A stretch of DNA of 64,000 nucleotides from Mactra quadrangularis (GCA_025267735.1 CM046298.1:33020764-33084763), one strand, 5' to 3'. Counted from the first letter of the stretch, positions 35,180-48,140 are shown. A program made the numbers and translations. The notes: generated by a model not told the origin, from the sequence alone.

Positions 35180-35525
35180 AGTTGTATTGAATGGTATTCA
35201 GAGCCCTCCAAAGGGTTTTTTGACAAAGGCAATTTTGAGTTAAAAACTGATTAATAAGTCATTTGCATATTATTACATGTATTTGTGTATAAGAATGATT
35301 ATGATTATAATAATGATAATAATTAAGACTTTTTAACAAGGCTATTTAAAGAATTCGAACAAGATCTTAGGGTAAAATTCATATTATACCAATTTAATGT
35401 CATTAATACATGTATATTCGATTAACTTAAACATGATGGCGAGTGCTTATTTGTGTGTATGTACTCAGAGTATAAAGTCATACAAGGACCCCATATAAAC
35501 ATGTATACAAACTGTATATATTAGG

Positions 35526-35960
35526 GGTGTAACAGTTAACCGAAATACCGGTTAATATTGCAATACGAATTCTGACTGTTTTTAACTGGTTCGTTTTTCT
35601 CTGAACCGGACTGTCTAGTTATGTTCCATACTGATTGTTTTGATCAGAATCTGAAATTTATATGTTTGAATACATGTTAAAATATGTTTGAAACTTAAAA
35701 TGTTATATATAGGTTAATAATTTTGTCAAATAATTATCTTTATAAGTCCATTCAAAACTGCACTTTTCAAACTTATTCAAACATTTGCATAATAGATCAT
35801 ATGAAATACAAATATATGTGTAATGTTGATCAAATTAAGGCGATGCATATATTCGTGTTTCGCTTGTCTATGAAATAAACAAATTGGTATTGCAATATAT
35901 TACAATACGGGCTTTGTGTTTTGCAATATATTGCAATACGGTTATTTTTTGCAGTAGCCA
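35526..35960. mobile_element. Possible hAT-type remnant
   Basis: It begins TAGGGGTGTAACAGTTAACC with an internal AAATACCGGTTAATA and repeated GCAATAYATTGCAATACG segments (35895-35945). The opening resembles common hAT MITE ends, but no matching right terminus was found. Confidence 0.35.
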
Positions 35961-36010
35961 AACCATATTCTGGGCAACCTACTTAAAACCTGATCTGAAA
36001 TTCTCCGCAT

Positions 36011-36372
36011 GCCTACTCACTAATTAAAGATCTGGCTGTTTTGTTATGAGGGTCGCGTTCAGGTGACCTTTTCTCATTCTAATATTCATGACAAAATCGT
36101 TATGTTTAGTAACTTGTTAAAATCATCTATGTCATGCAAATTGAAATGAGCTGCCCAATCACGAACTGTGAATAATACCGCTGTCAAATAAGCTCACTAA
36201 CCTTGGTCTAAAAATAAAAATAATGAAATCAAAATGATATTGATAGTGTTTTGTCTAGATGAAAGCTATGCATTGATTGGTCGACATAAAGGTCATCTTG
36301 ACATGACCCTCCATGCGAACCTTAGAGATCCTGTAGGACAATGCTTTACAGGATATCTGTTTACAGAGATTG
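36011..36372 (-). mobile_element. Dispersed ~350-bp repeat, copy 2
   Basis: Inverted relative to 29161-29515, ending AGAGATCCTGTAGGAC on the plus strand at about 36327-36345. It has several internal substitutions and indels. Confidence 0.7.
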
Positions 36373-36904
36373 TACAAGGTGTAGCCATGTCATAAGTGGT
36401 TGCATTTGTCTTTAGTATGATCATACCATATTAGGCGTTGTTTACCCATTTGTCTATACTTATTTTGTCTGGTGATCGTCACAACCAATGAAAATGTGTA
36501 TATATTTTTTTGGCTAAATTGGAATTTGGTAAACTTTCAATGGTCGTTCAAAGGTTCCTGGTAAAGGTCAATATTTCAAATCGACACATTTTAAGGCAGC
36601 GGGTGATTGTAATGTATTCACTGAGCTGCGAGGGGAGTGTAAACTTCTTTAAAATAAATGAAATATTTTAGAGGAGAAATGATGTTGTGTTACATTTCTG
36701 TAAAAATTCTAACAAAATACAGAAGAAGGCATTAAAGAAACAGAACATTTGTCAAATTTTGATTAAGATCTACTCTTGAGCTCAGAAAATGACATTTTCC
36801 CATTTGACTATGCCACTCTCGAAAATATGTTTCTGAGCTCACTCGGTGAATAAAATCAATCTTAAATTTAACGCGAACTCTGCAATATTTTTAGCTGGAT
36901 TTTT

Positions 36905-37175
36905 CAACGCCCGGGTGGGTGGGTGGTTGGGTGTCCGGTGTCGTTAACAATTTGCGTTATAAATTTTTTTCCATATATTTCTGCCATTTATTGTCAGATC
37001 TTTATGAAACTTCATACAATGATAACATACCATGTTATGAACAGAATTAGAAAGTAACCACAACTCTACCTGCCTTTATTATGGATTATTTTCCTTTGTA
37101 ATTTTTGCGTTAAAGTTTTTTAATGCAGCTTTAAATTGGTTTCCACATTACATTTCTTGTTTCTATCTTCATCCA
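36905..37175. repeat. ~156-bp module repeat, single-module copy
   Basis: GGTGGGTGGGTGGTTGG leader, then a module with ATGAAACTTCATACAATGAT, CACAACTCTACCTG and GGATTATTTTCC, ending TTTCCACATTACATTTCTTG. It is homologous to the tandem version at 40885-41505. Confidence 0.72.
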
Positions 37176-37179
37176 CTGG

Positions 37180-38652
37180 TCTTCTTTAAGGGGTATGTAC
37201 TTGTCTTTTCACATCTGGCTGTGAGACAAGCCATTGTGTTGTTAATTTGACAAAACGTGTGCTTATACGTGTTTGATTCAATTTTTGTCAAAGTTTTATG
37301 TCCTCTTGCACTGTGTGACATATTTTATATTACATAAAAACTTGGTTAGAATTATATTTTAGCGAAGGAAGTTACCTGACAACTAATTGTTATAGGATAG
37401 GATTTAATTAATGATGTAGCATCTTAATTGTCGGATGAAATCTTTTAAGTGTAGCTGGTAGTCTCTAAGTCTAAGATAGAAACTAGAAAGTCATATGGCT
37501 TCTAGTGACTTTGTCGAGGATATTCACATGTCAAAGTAACCTGAGGAAAGTCATATCTAAGATTTCATCACATTTACATAAATGTCTGAGACAAAGAAAT
37601 AGGTAGCTACTTCAAGGATATTGCCTTAATATTTTGATGTTTTTTAGAAGAAGAAATTCAACAAAGAAATTTGTTTACAAGTAGAGTCTACCGGTATATT
37701 GTATTTTCTTGTTAAAGGTGCTATATCACAGATTTGGGTTTTTTTCTATAATTTCAAAATACCATTCAGTGTCTGTAAAAAAATTTATTCTTATTATTTT
37801 TAGACAAACTGATTTATATGTTGCAAGAAATATACAATAAAAGTCACAATTTGCACTAAAATTGTCATTATTAGAACACTACTTTCCTGTGTCCAAAAAT
37901 AGTTTGATTCAATTTTGATAGTTTTAGAAAAGTTGTTATTTAAGTTAAAATCTTTGAATGAGTACCTTTAATTCAAATGTTGCAGTGTTCCTGTTTTCGG
38001 CTAACAACTTGCAGAATCACCTTTAAAATTACATATTTTGACTTAGTTTTATTGCCTATTATTGTATCAAAATAAAATTTACATAAAAATAAGCTGAAAT
38101 TATGTTAATAAATGGACTAGACCTGCGAGAAATAACAAACAGTGTATCAAGTGTATAAAATTATATTTGATGATTTATTACTTGGTGACATTATTGTTCA
38201 TGTTATTCTACAAATCATTTTACAAACCTAATGAAAGACAAATATAATTAGATACAAACATGCCTCAGTGTTATTAGTCCTCAGATTACTTGTGACGAAC
38301 CAACTTTGAATTTTGGCAACTATTTTTTGTAGTCTTTATATATAGTTGGTCTTTTTACTGGGCAACATATTTCAAGAGTTAATGTCAACCCTTGTACAAA
38401 ATTTATTCACCCACCTTACCACACAAATATTTTAAATGTTTCTATTTTTTTTTAAAGGAGGATATTTTTTGCTTAGCATAGACAGCCAAGGGCACATCAT
38501 CAATAAGAATAATAAATTTCTGTTGGCCTAATTTTAATTATACAGTCATATTCAATTGTGTGAGTTAAATTGCAGTGATAGATTTTTACAAAAAAATCAT
38601 AATGGTATGGTCATTACAAAGAATGTGAGACTAATGATTTTTTTTTTAAATG
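37180..38652. other. Non-genic DNA
   Basis: AT-rich; no element, gene or strong repeat recognised. Confidence 0.45.
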
Positions 38653-38963
38653 TTATAATATGTTAACCCGGGTCAATAGCGCAGTTGGTAGCACTCCAGG
38701 ATTTGGAATCTCATGCCCAAGGGGGTGAGGGTTCAAATCCCACTCAGGGAGGTTATACCCTTCCATGAAACTTTGACAATAATGTTGATTTTCCTCCATT
38801 GATTAGATAATATGGAGAAGTTTCCGACCTTGTGGAAGGGTAGGTGAGTACTGGTTATAGACAATGGTCCAGGAAAGCTAGGTTAGGTGCGCTGGACGCC
38901 ATAAAATAACCTTGATTGTGTTGACACGGCATTAAATCTAGTAAAAAATATTATAATATGTTA
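38653..38963 (+). mobile_element. tRNA-derived SINE, family C, with 13-bp target duplications
   Basis: TTATAATATGTTA occurs at both 38653-38665 and 38951-38963. Between them is a tRNA-like head (GTCAATAGCGCAGTTGGTAG A-box region, GAGGGTTCAAATCCC B box) and a body (CCTTGTGGAAGGGTAGGTGA, AGGTGCGCTGGACGCC) ending ATTAAATCTAGTAAAAAATA. It is intact and full length. Confidence 0.85.
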
Positions 38964-39180
38964 GCTATAGCTTTAAACGCTATAAAATATTTGTAATAGT
39001 TGATTATTAGAAATAATTATGTTTTCATATTGAATGTTTTGTTAATGCTGAATAAATATGAAATTCTAAAACAGATGAGCACAAAAAAAACCATAATGAA
39101 ACTAATAAAACCAATGTTGGAGCCGCATGTGTCAAATACAATGTGGTTACAATCCTTGTGGTTTATTCATTTTACACTTT

Positions 39181-39208
39181 GTTACTATATAATATATTAT
39201 ATAGTAAC
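39181..39208. repeat. Perfect 28-bp AT palindrome
   Basis: GTTACTATATAATA followed immediately by its reverse complement. It has no spacer and could extrude as a cruciform. Confidence 0.8.
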
Positions 39209-40346
39209 TTTATAGTTGTTATATTTTTTTCAATTGTCAGCGGTGCATACTCTAACCAAGCTTATTTAAGTACTTAGATATGTATATATTTATTGATAGT
39301 GAGTGCACAAGTACTGTAAAGAGTATTTAAATCAGCATGGTTAATGTATGCACCACTTAAATTTTAAAACAATTTATCAATGTAAACTCTATACAATATG
39401 TAAGTAGGATAAGTGTTTCTGTCCCCTGTGATTGTAACTTTAAACAAGAGTAAGTTTAATTAATTTTATCATATTCGAATTTTCTAATGATGAATATAAA
39501 AAAAAATGTTATCCTGATGAAGGTCTACTGAAACGCGTTGATCACAGTATAATATATTTCAAGAACTATATGTGTTGTTGTTGCTTTATAGTCATTCTAA
39601 TGATGAATATTAAATTCACATCAGAAGCAAATTCCCCACTCATCTCATCAGATATATTTATATAAAACATGTGATAGTATTAAAGTTAAAGGAATTTTTC
39701 TAACCAATCCTTACAAGGGGCTCAGTGTGCGTATATCAATTTATATCAATTATTTCATAGAATACAATCATGGTGTTGTGAAATCTACTTACTCAGAAAT
39801 ACAGACTGTAATATGTTCTATGTAATATATATCTTCATACGTATGTCATGGGATTAGTGCAAAACGGTCGTAACTCACTCTTTTTTAAAATTGAGTTATA
39901 ACTGTTTTGTGCTAAGCCCGCAATGTATGGAGATAGATCTATGTACGTATTAAGTTAGATAAATCGGTGTACTATCTTTTTTATCGGTTTCTATTTAAGT
40001 ACAAGACATTTTTATCTACATTAAGTGGATACTTGTATTATGATGTCATTTAAAGATTAAGGAGGACAATATATAGATTGATAGTTACCTACTATAGATT
40101 GAGTACAAAACAATAAAACCTCATCAACCATAAATCAACACTTGTTTCTCAACACTAAATCCCCATCATCAATATCAATACTAGCATTGTACAATTTTAC
40201 TCAACTGTCAATGTTTGAATAGTTTCATAGTGACTGAATACTTTCTCATACTTAAATTGGAAGCCAACAATTAGAAGGCAATCAGGTAACTTGAGCTCTA
40301 AATTGTATTCCTCAGTTATTGTAAACTTTTTTATATTAGTCTGCAG

Positions 40347-40631
40347 CATAGGCAGATCTAGCGGGGGGAGGGGGGGGGGAGGGGGGTGTCCGGTCCAAAA
40401 TGTACCTTTCCAATAGTGTATTTCTTGTCTGTAAGTCATTTTTAAGCAGCATGAAGCATTTTTTTTCGGTGCTTAATATAGATTTAATGGTTATGTAGTT
40501 TTTACTATTATCATGTTTCATTATTCTGTAAAATGTGTATAATGTAGTTGTGGTTCAAAAGTTTGGACCCCACTAGAAAAAGTTTGGACCCCCCCCCCCC
40601 CACCTAGAAAAAACTCCTTGATCCGCCCCTG
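40347..40631. mobile_element. CAGGGGCGGATC-type MITE, copy 1
   Basis: The left end CATAGGCAGATCTAGC and right end GATCCGCCCCTG form imperfect inverted repeats. Internal features are a G-rich run (40362-40386), a C-run near 40590 and a body shared in reverse with 45664-45879 (TTTAAGCAGCATGAAGCA, TGCTTAATATAGATTTAATG). Confidence 0.65.
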
Positions 40632-40884
40632 TGTAGTGGTTTATTTTTGATACTATCTAATAATATTATTTTGCATGTAAATACTGTTAAAACCTGTCGT
40701 CAATATTTTTATTGATGCATAAAGTCAAAAGTTATAATTAATGAACCAAATGAACCATTGTGAATGTGCAAAGATTTTTTTACATAGAAAAGGGTTGTGC
40801 AAGGTCTGGAAATCAAAAGATCAGTTTTGAAACTTTGGAAAGTTTTATGTTGTACCAATGCCTTGATAATCAGAGTTAATTCAT

Positions 40885-41505
40885 GGGCAGGTGGGTAGGC
40901 GGGCGGTACCTTTATATTTATGCTGCCTTTTACAATTGCTTTAAAAGTTTTTAAATTAGCATATTTTTCTGACATTTATTGTCAGATCTTTATGAAACTT
41001 CGTACAATGATAACATACCATGTGATGAACAGAATTTGAAAGTAATTGCAACTCTATCTGGCATTACTTTGGATCGTTTCCCTTTGAAATTTTTGCGTTA
41101 AAGTTTTCAAATTGTTGAATAACTCTGCCATTTATGGTTAGATGTTTATGTAATTTCATATGATGATTACATACTATCTATTGAAAAGAATTAGACAGTA
41201 ACCACAACTCTACCTGGCTTAATTATGGATTATTTCCCTTTGAAATTTTTGCATTAAAGTTTTAAATTTGTTGGATAACTCTACCATTTATGGTTATATG
41301 TTTATGAAATTTCATACAATGATTACATACCATCTGTTGAAAACTATTAGACAGTAACGGCAACTCTACCTGGCTTAGTTATGGATTATTTCCCTTTGAA
41401 ATTTTTGTGTTAAAGTTTTCAAATTGTTGGATACTAGTTCTCAATTTTCCCCATCTGTGGAAAAATCTGGCTGTAATGGGGCTCCCACATTATCTTTCTT
41501 GTTAA
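40885..41505. repeat. Tandem ~156-bp modules (about 3-4 copies)
   Basis: Successive CATACAATGAT-like landmarks fall at about 41001, 41157 and 41313, a period of 156 bp. Each module repeats TGCCATTTATGG, AACTCTACCTGGCTTA and ATTTCCCTTTGAAATTTTTG. The leader CAGGTGGGTAGGCGGGCGG matches that at 36905. Confidence 0.82.
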
Positions 41506-43832
41506 TTATTTGTGTGATGATTATGATAATTGTTTCAGTACATTTTCAATGACAGCTCATTATATACCAGTGAAGTTTTATTTACTGCACTATCTTCTTA
41601 AACCAATTTATATTTGTTTAATGTTTTTTATTCAAAATTTATAAGTGTTATCCCATATATGGATAAAAACATTTGGTTACTACCCTGTATGTTTATACCC
41701 CTTAATTAGTCATACAATGAAAATATTTATTCAAGTTTTATGATGTTCAACCTCTCAAGAAAAAAACACAGAAAAAAACTTAGACAAATTTTTAAAAAAT
41801 CTTTTATTGAGTCATATAGTGGGTGTTATATTTTTTGTTCCAATGTGGTGTAAGTAGATATAGTCATCACATCTCATCACCTTCTACAATATGTACAATT
41901 CTGCACTGGTTCTATGATGCTTGCTGTACTATAAGAACATTATTGTTTTCTCAATGAGTCCATTGAACCCTCCTTTGTGGTTAAGTGTCTTCTATCATGT
42001 ACGGTTGTTGTCTTCAAAACATTGTAACCTCTCATTGACTGAGGGCAATAGGTTTATGCCATGCATAGTGTTTTGAATCTAGTGTTCAGAATCGAATGCT
42101 GGTTCAAGCGGCATACAAGATGATTATACCCTTTCATAAATAGTTGACACTTACGTTGAATTTCCTGTTGTCATAAGAAATATGGAGGGAAGAGTAAATG
42201 TGTGCTGGTTATAGAAATAGGATGAAAACTAGGTGTTCACAATTTGTGGTGACATGTTAAATCCACGTATACAGGTCAGGCAGTTGTTTGCAGATAATTG
42301 GAGTGCTCTGGTTCATCCAAGAACAATATTAAGATGAACTGTCAGACATTATTGTCTCTGATGATTGTAAATGTGTGAAACAACACATTCTATGAGTAAG
42401 TCTTGAAATGAATAAAATGAACATTATTATCAAATGTTACTTGACACGAAAGCGAGTCATTTAATTTTAAAACATGTTTTAGCATGATAAGGAGGCATTT
42501 GTTTTGAAACATTAAAACAATCCCAGGTTCTTAAGTTGATATATAATATTATATGTATAACAGACTTTCATAACATGACTGTTTAAATTTAGAATGTTGT
42601 TTGTGTCTTTACACCAACTTACCTCTGATAAATTCTCAACATCCAATGCAAAGAAAAAAATATAACAAATAATTGTATGACCTCTTCAAACAAATAAGAG
42701 CTCATGCTATAATGTATGGAAAATTTGTAGTTTTGAGTTCAGAGAAAGGGGCTAAGGGGCTGCATATTTTGGCTTGTATATTAGTAAAACATGTATAAAG
42801 GTTTCAATATAAACATTTCTTTAAGCAGATTGTGTTATATCGAAGCATGGAGAAGGGCACAAGAATGTGAGTGCTCTTCATTTTTTCCGTATCTTCTAAA
42901 CTTCGCATCAAAGAAACAAAATTAGGACATGGTATAAATCAGCCACCATAGTTTGCAATGTTATGTCTAAGTAAAAAATCTGTGCTGTAGAATTTTGACT
43001 CCTATGGTGAAGATGTCAAATTGTATAACAACATATTAGTACAATTAAAGGTTTACACAGCTTGTATGGAACTTGCTGCTGCAGTAAAATGACAATAATT
43101 TGTGTTGACACTGCATAAAATCCAGTATGAAATGGAACTCACTGGATATTCTTTCATTTTGTGGTTAATTACACATAGTGAACACTCTTTGTTGTTTCCT
43201 TTAGAAGGAAACTTTTTATCTCATTTACTTAGAGCATGTACATGGTCTCTGGAACATTGATATTGTCTATAATATAATCTAGATGCACCATGTTGGGGTC
43301 TTTGTCTCTGATGTACTAGGTGACCAGGAAGTGCACTCTGTGGTTGTTTAATATAACTTCAGAAAATTAGCGTCTTTATGTGTGTGAAAAGATCAAGTTG
43401 GTGTCGACCAATGGTTAATAAGTATAAGTATTAGACCACTAGCTTCACAATGCACCTGATAATACGATGATATTAAACTTATTACAATACGTCTTTGTGT
43501 CATCATACTGATGTATTTCCTTATATGGAGACATCTTAATAGGCTTGTTGCACTGACCAGAAATAAATTACCATTGTGTAAGAACTGTCATGGGGCTTCA
43601 TTGTCCTCCCATTTATTGGGTGATTAATATGTTTGTATAAATTGTACATTTAAGAGCTGATATTATAAAATGTATACAATGTTATAACTGATTCATTTAA
43701 GTATTTCTAACACCCCCACCTGCTGTAATTCTACCTTATTTATTATATCAGGCCAAAATAGAGAGTTGCGTTTCTGGTTTTTATATCCCACAAAAAAGTT
43801 GATTTGCAAGACTGGCATTTTTTTGTTAATTT
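41506..43832. other. Non-genic DNA with a decayed SINE
   Basis: Mostly unique AT-rich sequence. A degraded family-C SINE can be traced at about 42090-42270 (TGGTTCAAGCGGC, GTGTGCTGGTTATAG, GACATGTTAAATCCA). No gene. Confidence 0.45.
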
Positions 43833-44116
43833 GCAATAATGTCAATTTTCCTCCATTAATTACATATATGGAGTACCTACATGTAGTTTCCCATTCCCGT
43901 TCCCAGAGTCAAGTAGGATTATCAATACTAGCTAGTATTGAGAATACTACTAGACTCTGGGAACGAGAATGGTAGTTTCCAGCCTTGTGGAAGGGTAGGT
44001 GAGTACTAGTTATAGACAAGGGTCCAGGAAAGCTAGCTTAGGTGCGCTGGATGCCGTAAAATAACCAAATTGTGTTGACATGGTGTTAAACCCAGTAAAA
44101 ATAAATAAATAAACTA
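43833..44116 (+). mobile_element. tRNA-derived SINE, family C, 5'-truncated, split by a MITE
   Basis: Lacks the tRNA head, starting at AATAATGTCAATTTTCC and ending TTAAACCCAGTAAAAATAAA. An 80-bp palindromic element interrupts it at 43892-43971. Confidence 0.8.
43892..43971. mobile_element. 80-bp palindromic mini-MITE, copy 1
   Basis: Nearly the whole element is an inverted repeat: CATTCCCGTTCCCAGAGTC pairs with GACTCTGGGAACGAGAATG, with an AATACTAG/CTAGTATT centre. It is flanked by GTAGTTTCC (43883-43891 and 43972-43980). The uninterrupted family-C SINE at 38817 shows the empty form. Confidence 0.85.
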
Positions 44117-44441
44117 AACATCACGAGTCTTAAGTCAATAATGGATTTTATAATTCAAAAGCTAATTTTCTACATCATAATCTGCTGTTTAACAAAGATC
44201 ATTTTCAACATAAACCAGACAGTCAGCTGTAAAAAATAGAGACAATTGGAACCAGAAACACTTAAATTTTAGGCCACATTTAATATATTACATTATTGTA
44301 TTGGGTAAACCCTTCTATACAGTGTTTATTAAAATGTATTTTCTTCTATTATTTAAAGTGTTATTTTGGTGAAAGATAGGTGGCTTTAACAATAGAATGA
44401 TGAACAGACTAAATAGATTAGATTTGATATTGATCTATTAT

Positions 44442-44725
44442 TATACCCCCGCTTCGAAGAAGAGGGGGGTATATTGTTTTACCCTTGTCCGTGCGTGCGT
44501 GCGTCCGTCCGTCCGTCTGTCCGTCCGTTACAAAATTTCCGTCACAGTTTTCTCAGCAACTATACCATGCAGCAGCCTGAAACTTTGCATATTGCTTCAT
44601 CCTATAGTCCCATGTGGTGTAAAGCGATTTCATGCTCCTTACTCATTTACTTCCTGTTTGTCGCATATTTTTAGATTTTGGCGGGGGTATCACTAGTGAG
44701 CATTAGCTCACAGATTTACTTGTTA
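44442..44725 (+). repeat. ATACCCCCGC-type dispersed repeat, copy 2
   Basis: Closely matches 34672-34928 and contains an expanded GTGCGTGCGTGCGTCC / (GTCC)n microsatellite at 44490-44528. Apparent open frames across it are shared with copy 1 and are not genes. Confidence 0.8.
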
Positions 44726-45663
44726 TATATGTTATTTTGATGTAACTTGGTATATTGTTGGTCATGCTGGTAATATGTGTTTACAATGGTCATTCTGGTA
44801 TACATGTATGATGTATCTCAGTGGTCAGTCTGATATATGATGAACCTCAGTGGTCAGTCTAAAAAAGTCTTTAAAAAATTAAAAACTTTCTTAGAATACA
44901 GCATGTATATATATTTACCTTTGATTATTAACATCAATAATTATGGTAAAATAAAAATGTTGGTACAGAAATAAAATAATCATTGCATAGAACATAAATC
45001 TCAGAACCTGTTATTTTTGTCTTAAAATAATCTTGTAATGTTTAATTTTGGCTTCTCTCTTAGCAGTTATAGAATTTTCTCTTTTTGACAAAATAAAATC
45101 TTACTATTTTAAGTCTTGTAGTCCTTTGATAATTCAATATTTCTCTAAATTGATTCAATCAAGACTGAGGTTGGATCAGATTGTCTTTTGATAGAAAATA
45201 TAAAGTAATTCAATCAAGGTATATTTTTAATCAAATTATTTCCTGCACAATTATGAAGTAGACAATTATGGTTTGCATAATTTTACATTAAGTTTTAAAA
45301 TATCACTGCTGTATTACAATCTTATTATAGTACACCATAGCATATCTTACAAATTCGCCTCTGTCAATTTTAAATAACTGTTTTTGTAAGTCATTTAGAT
45401 TTTCTGAAATTTTTCAAAGTATTGTTTTGACGAAGAACTATTTATATTGCACTACACTGGTTTATATCTTAATTAACAAATCTATTTTAGTAACTAAATG
45501 AGAAGTGACTGCTGGATGAAGGTCTATTGACAAGTAGTGTTGTTGATACGCATGGACCCTGTAAAGTTAAATGTTTAGAACAGTCTTTATGAAGTTTGTT
45601 GTGAGAACTGGCATTGCTAAATTAACTTTACTCCAATAAGTACACCAGGAAATATGTGAAGAT

Positions 45664-45879
45664 CAGGGGCAGATCCAGGATTTTTTTGGGGGGGGTTCAA
45701 ACTTTTTCTATTATAAAAACCTACACAACCATTAAATCATTGCTAAGCACTGAGAAAAATTGCTTCATGCTACTTAAAAATGACTTACAGTCTAGAAATA
45801 CTCTAATGAACAGGTACATTTCAGAAATTCTAGACGGGGTCCGGACCCCCCTGACCCCCCCCCTTTAGATCTGCCTATA
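45664..45879. mobile_element. CAGGGGCGGATC-type MITE, copy 2
   Basis: It starts CAGGGGCAGATCCAGG and ends TTTAGATCTGCCTAT; the body is the reverse complement of 40347-40631. Confidence 0.65.
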
Positions 45880-46058
45880 AAGATAGCTGGATTCAAACCT
45901 CCCTGGTCCCTGTGTGCCTCCCTGTACAATGACCAAAGTTATAGCATATAGCCTGATACTGATCACTGATTGTTGAAGAGAGGTTTTACTGTATATAACA
46001 ACATGGTAAAGATTATCAAAATACTGACAGAAATGACATGTAATGATATAATATATAC

Positions 46059-46296
46059 ATTTAATTGTTTCTGAACTCACAAGTTAATTATTAATTATGA
46101 CACTTTTAGTGATAAATACAGAATATAAATACACATGTATGTTACATTCTTATTGTCTTACCATAACACAGTATTCTTTTTGTTTGCTCACCTGAGCTTG
46201 AATTGCTGTTGTCATTATCATTGATCTATATTATATAGATCAATGGTCATTATATTGTTGTTAATAATTAACTAGTGAGTTCAGAAACAATTAAAT
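46059..46296. mobile_element. 238-bp MITE with ~34-bp inverted ends
   Basis: ATTTAATTGTTTCTGAACTC and onward at the left is mirrored at 46263-46296 with one mismatch in about 34 bp. No target duplication is obvious. It contains a nested 27-bp palindrome (46219-46245). Confidence 0.72.
46219..46245. repeat. 27-bp palindrome with 8-bp flanking direct repeats
   Basis: CATTGATCTATAT, one T, then its reverse complement, flanked on both sides by GTCATTAT (46211-46218 and 46246-46253), as if it had been a tiny insertion with an 8-bp target duplication. Confidence 0.8.
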
Positions 46297-46902
46297 GATT
46301 GGTACATGTAGGTGCTTTAAGCCGTCATTTCTTTATATTATATTGTTTGTTTCTTCTCAACTGTCAAAGCTTGAATAATTTCACGGTGTCTGAATGCAAT
46401 GTTTTTGTACTGGCGGCCTAATTGTTATTAAAAATATCTTTACTAAAACATATCATACGGCATAAGAAGCTTTACTCAGTCATAATACACACTTTCGGAA
46501 ACTCATGGGTGTATTACGACAATAATTTGTCAAAACCTGCTAACTCAGGTGAGCTTAGTAGGGTCATCTTAGCTCTCTTGTACCATATTGATATTTTATA
46601 TCATTGATAATGACGTGACTTTCTACATGTTGTATATAGATTTTCTATTGGTTAATTGTCTCACATTACAATATACTTTTGATTTACGTATTGATGATTA
46701 TTTGTTATATAGAATTACAAACATTGTTGTAACTGTGACTCAAACACCAATGTTACCTAGAGAATTCTTTTATGTTAAAATGATAAAATGAACATTATTA
46801 ATAATACTTGTCATTACATAAAGATGAGTCAAGAAAAAGATTCAATTAGAGATAATGATGTCCAATCAATCACTGTTTCAATAGATGTTATTAGAGACAT
46901 AC

Positions 46903-47166
46903 GCCGGCCCGGCTAGCTCACTCGTTAGGGCACATGTCTACTGATCTAGGGGTCTTAGGATTTCTATGGCCATTCTCTCTCCTACCACTGATTCTAAATC
47001 ATGTAGGGCAGTAGTCAGTCAATGATGAAAGTATGCACCTAGTAGTTGGTTAACCGCTAATTCCAGAGATTCAGTCCTTTCCAGGAACAGTGAGAAGGTT
47101 GGCTGACCGCGGTGATATAACCATTACATTGTGTTGCTACGGCATTAAACCCAACAGAAACAAACA
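46903..47166 (+). mobile_element. tRNA-derived SINE, family B
   Basis: The best preserved head of the family: CCGGCCCGGCTAGCTCACTC, then ATGTCTACTGATC. The body has TGGCCATTCTCTCTCC and GGTTAACCGCTAATTCCAGA, ending GCATTAAACCCAACAG. Confidence 0.78.
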
Positions 47167-48140
47167 CAGGAGACAGAAGATATAGATTTCATAGGGATTA
47201 TACCTAGTTAATAATGATTCCTATGAGTTTTTTGTAAAGTATTCAGAACATTCCAGTTGGGTTTGATAAACCTCTGCCCTCTCAATATTTTTGGTTTTTA
47301 TACTTTTTTGTTATGTCATTTATATAATAAACTTTGAAAATATTGGTAAAATTCAACTTTAATTGGATTTTGTTGTTTTTCCAATGAAGGGGTTCTATTT
47401 TAGTTTAGATTTGTTTGTATTTTTACAGTCAGTTTGAAATGCCAGAATTTTACATGGAAAGTGTTACCAACTCTAAAAAGTGAAAATTTGTAAATTTGGT
47501 TGTAAATACCAGTTACTTTGTCAAAGTAGAATAAAGTAAAAAAAATCCCAGAAAATCTAATTGTGAATCGATAAACTAGGTTTATTTATAGTGATCTTAT
47601 GATTGGTTAATTAAATTAAAGTTGTAGCAAATTATGTATATCACCAATGTGACCATACAATGTTGTGGGAATACCATGGGATTTATAACTTACGACATCA
47701 TAGAGAAATCCTGAATATTTGATAAACTCCGATATTATCTCATATACATGTTGAATGTACATGCAGATCCTATTAACATTTACATTTCCTTACTTTTACA
47801 TCTAGTTGAATACAGCAGGATTTGTTTATAATAAATGATTGTCACTTCATATCCTGTTTTCATTGTGTGGTAACTTACATATGACACAAACAATATGAAA
47901 CTTTACTTATCATGATGACGTATTCATATGATAATGATAATAATAAAGACTTTATGTAACTTATTTTATGATGCTCAAACTATGGATAAATCCAATCTTC
48001 CATGTGAACTTGTGGTCAATAGTGATACATTTTGTAATAAGAAAGAGCTAGGTTCTCTAAAAATGGAAAATGACTTAATATATTCAAAATACATTTATGT
48101 AACATATAAATTGATTTTTTTTATTTCCATTGGGTGCTTT
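47167..48140. other. Non-genic DNA
   Basis: AT-rich; nothing recognised. An open frame of about 84 codons at 47928 has no features of a real protein. Confidence 0.4.

Noticed and set aside
38667..38750. Functional tRNA gene
   Set aside because: Head of a SINE with target duplications and a long body.
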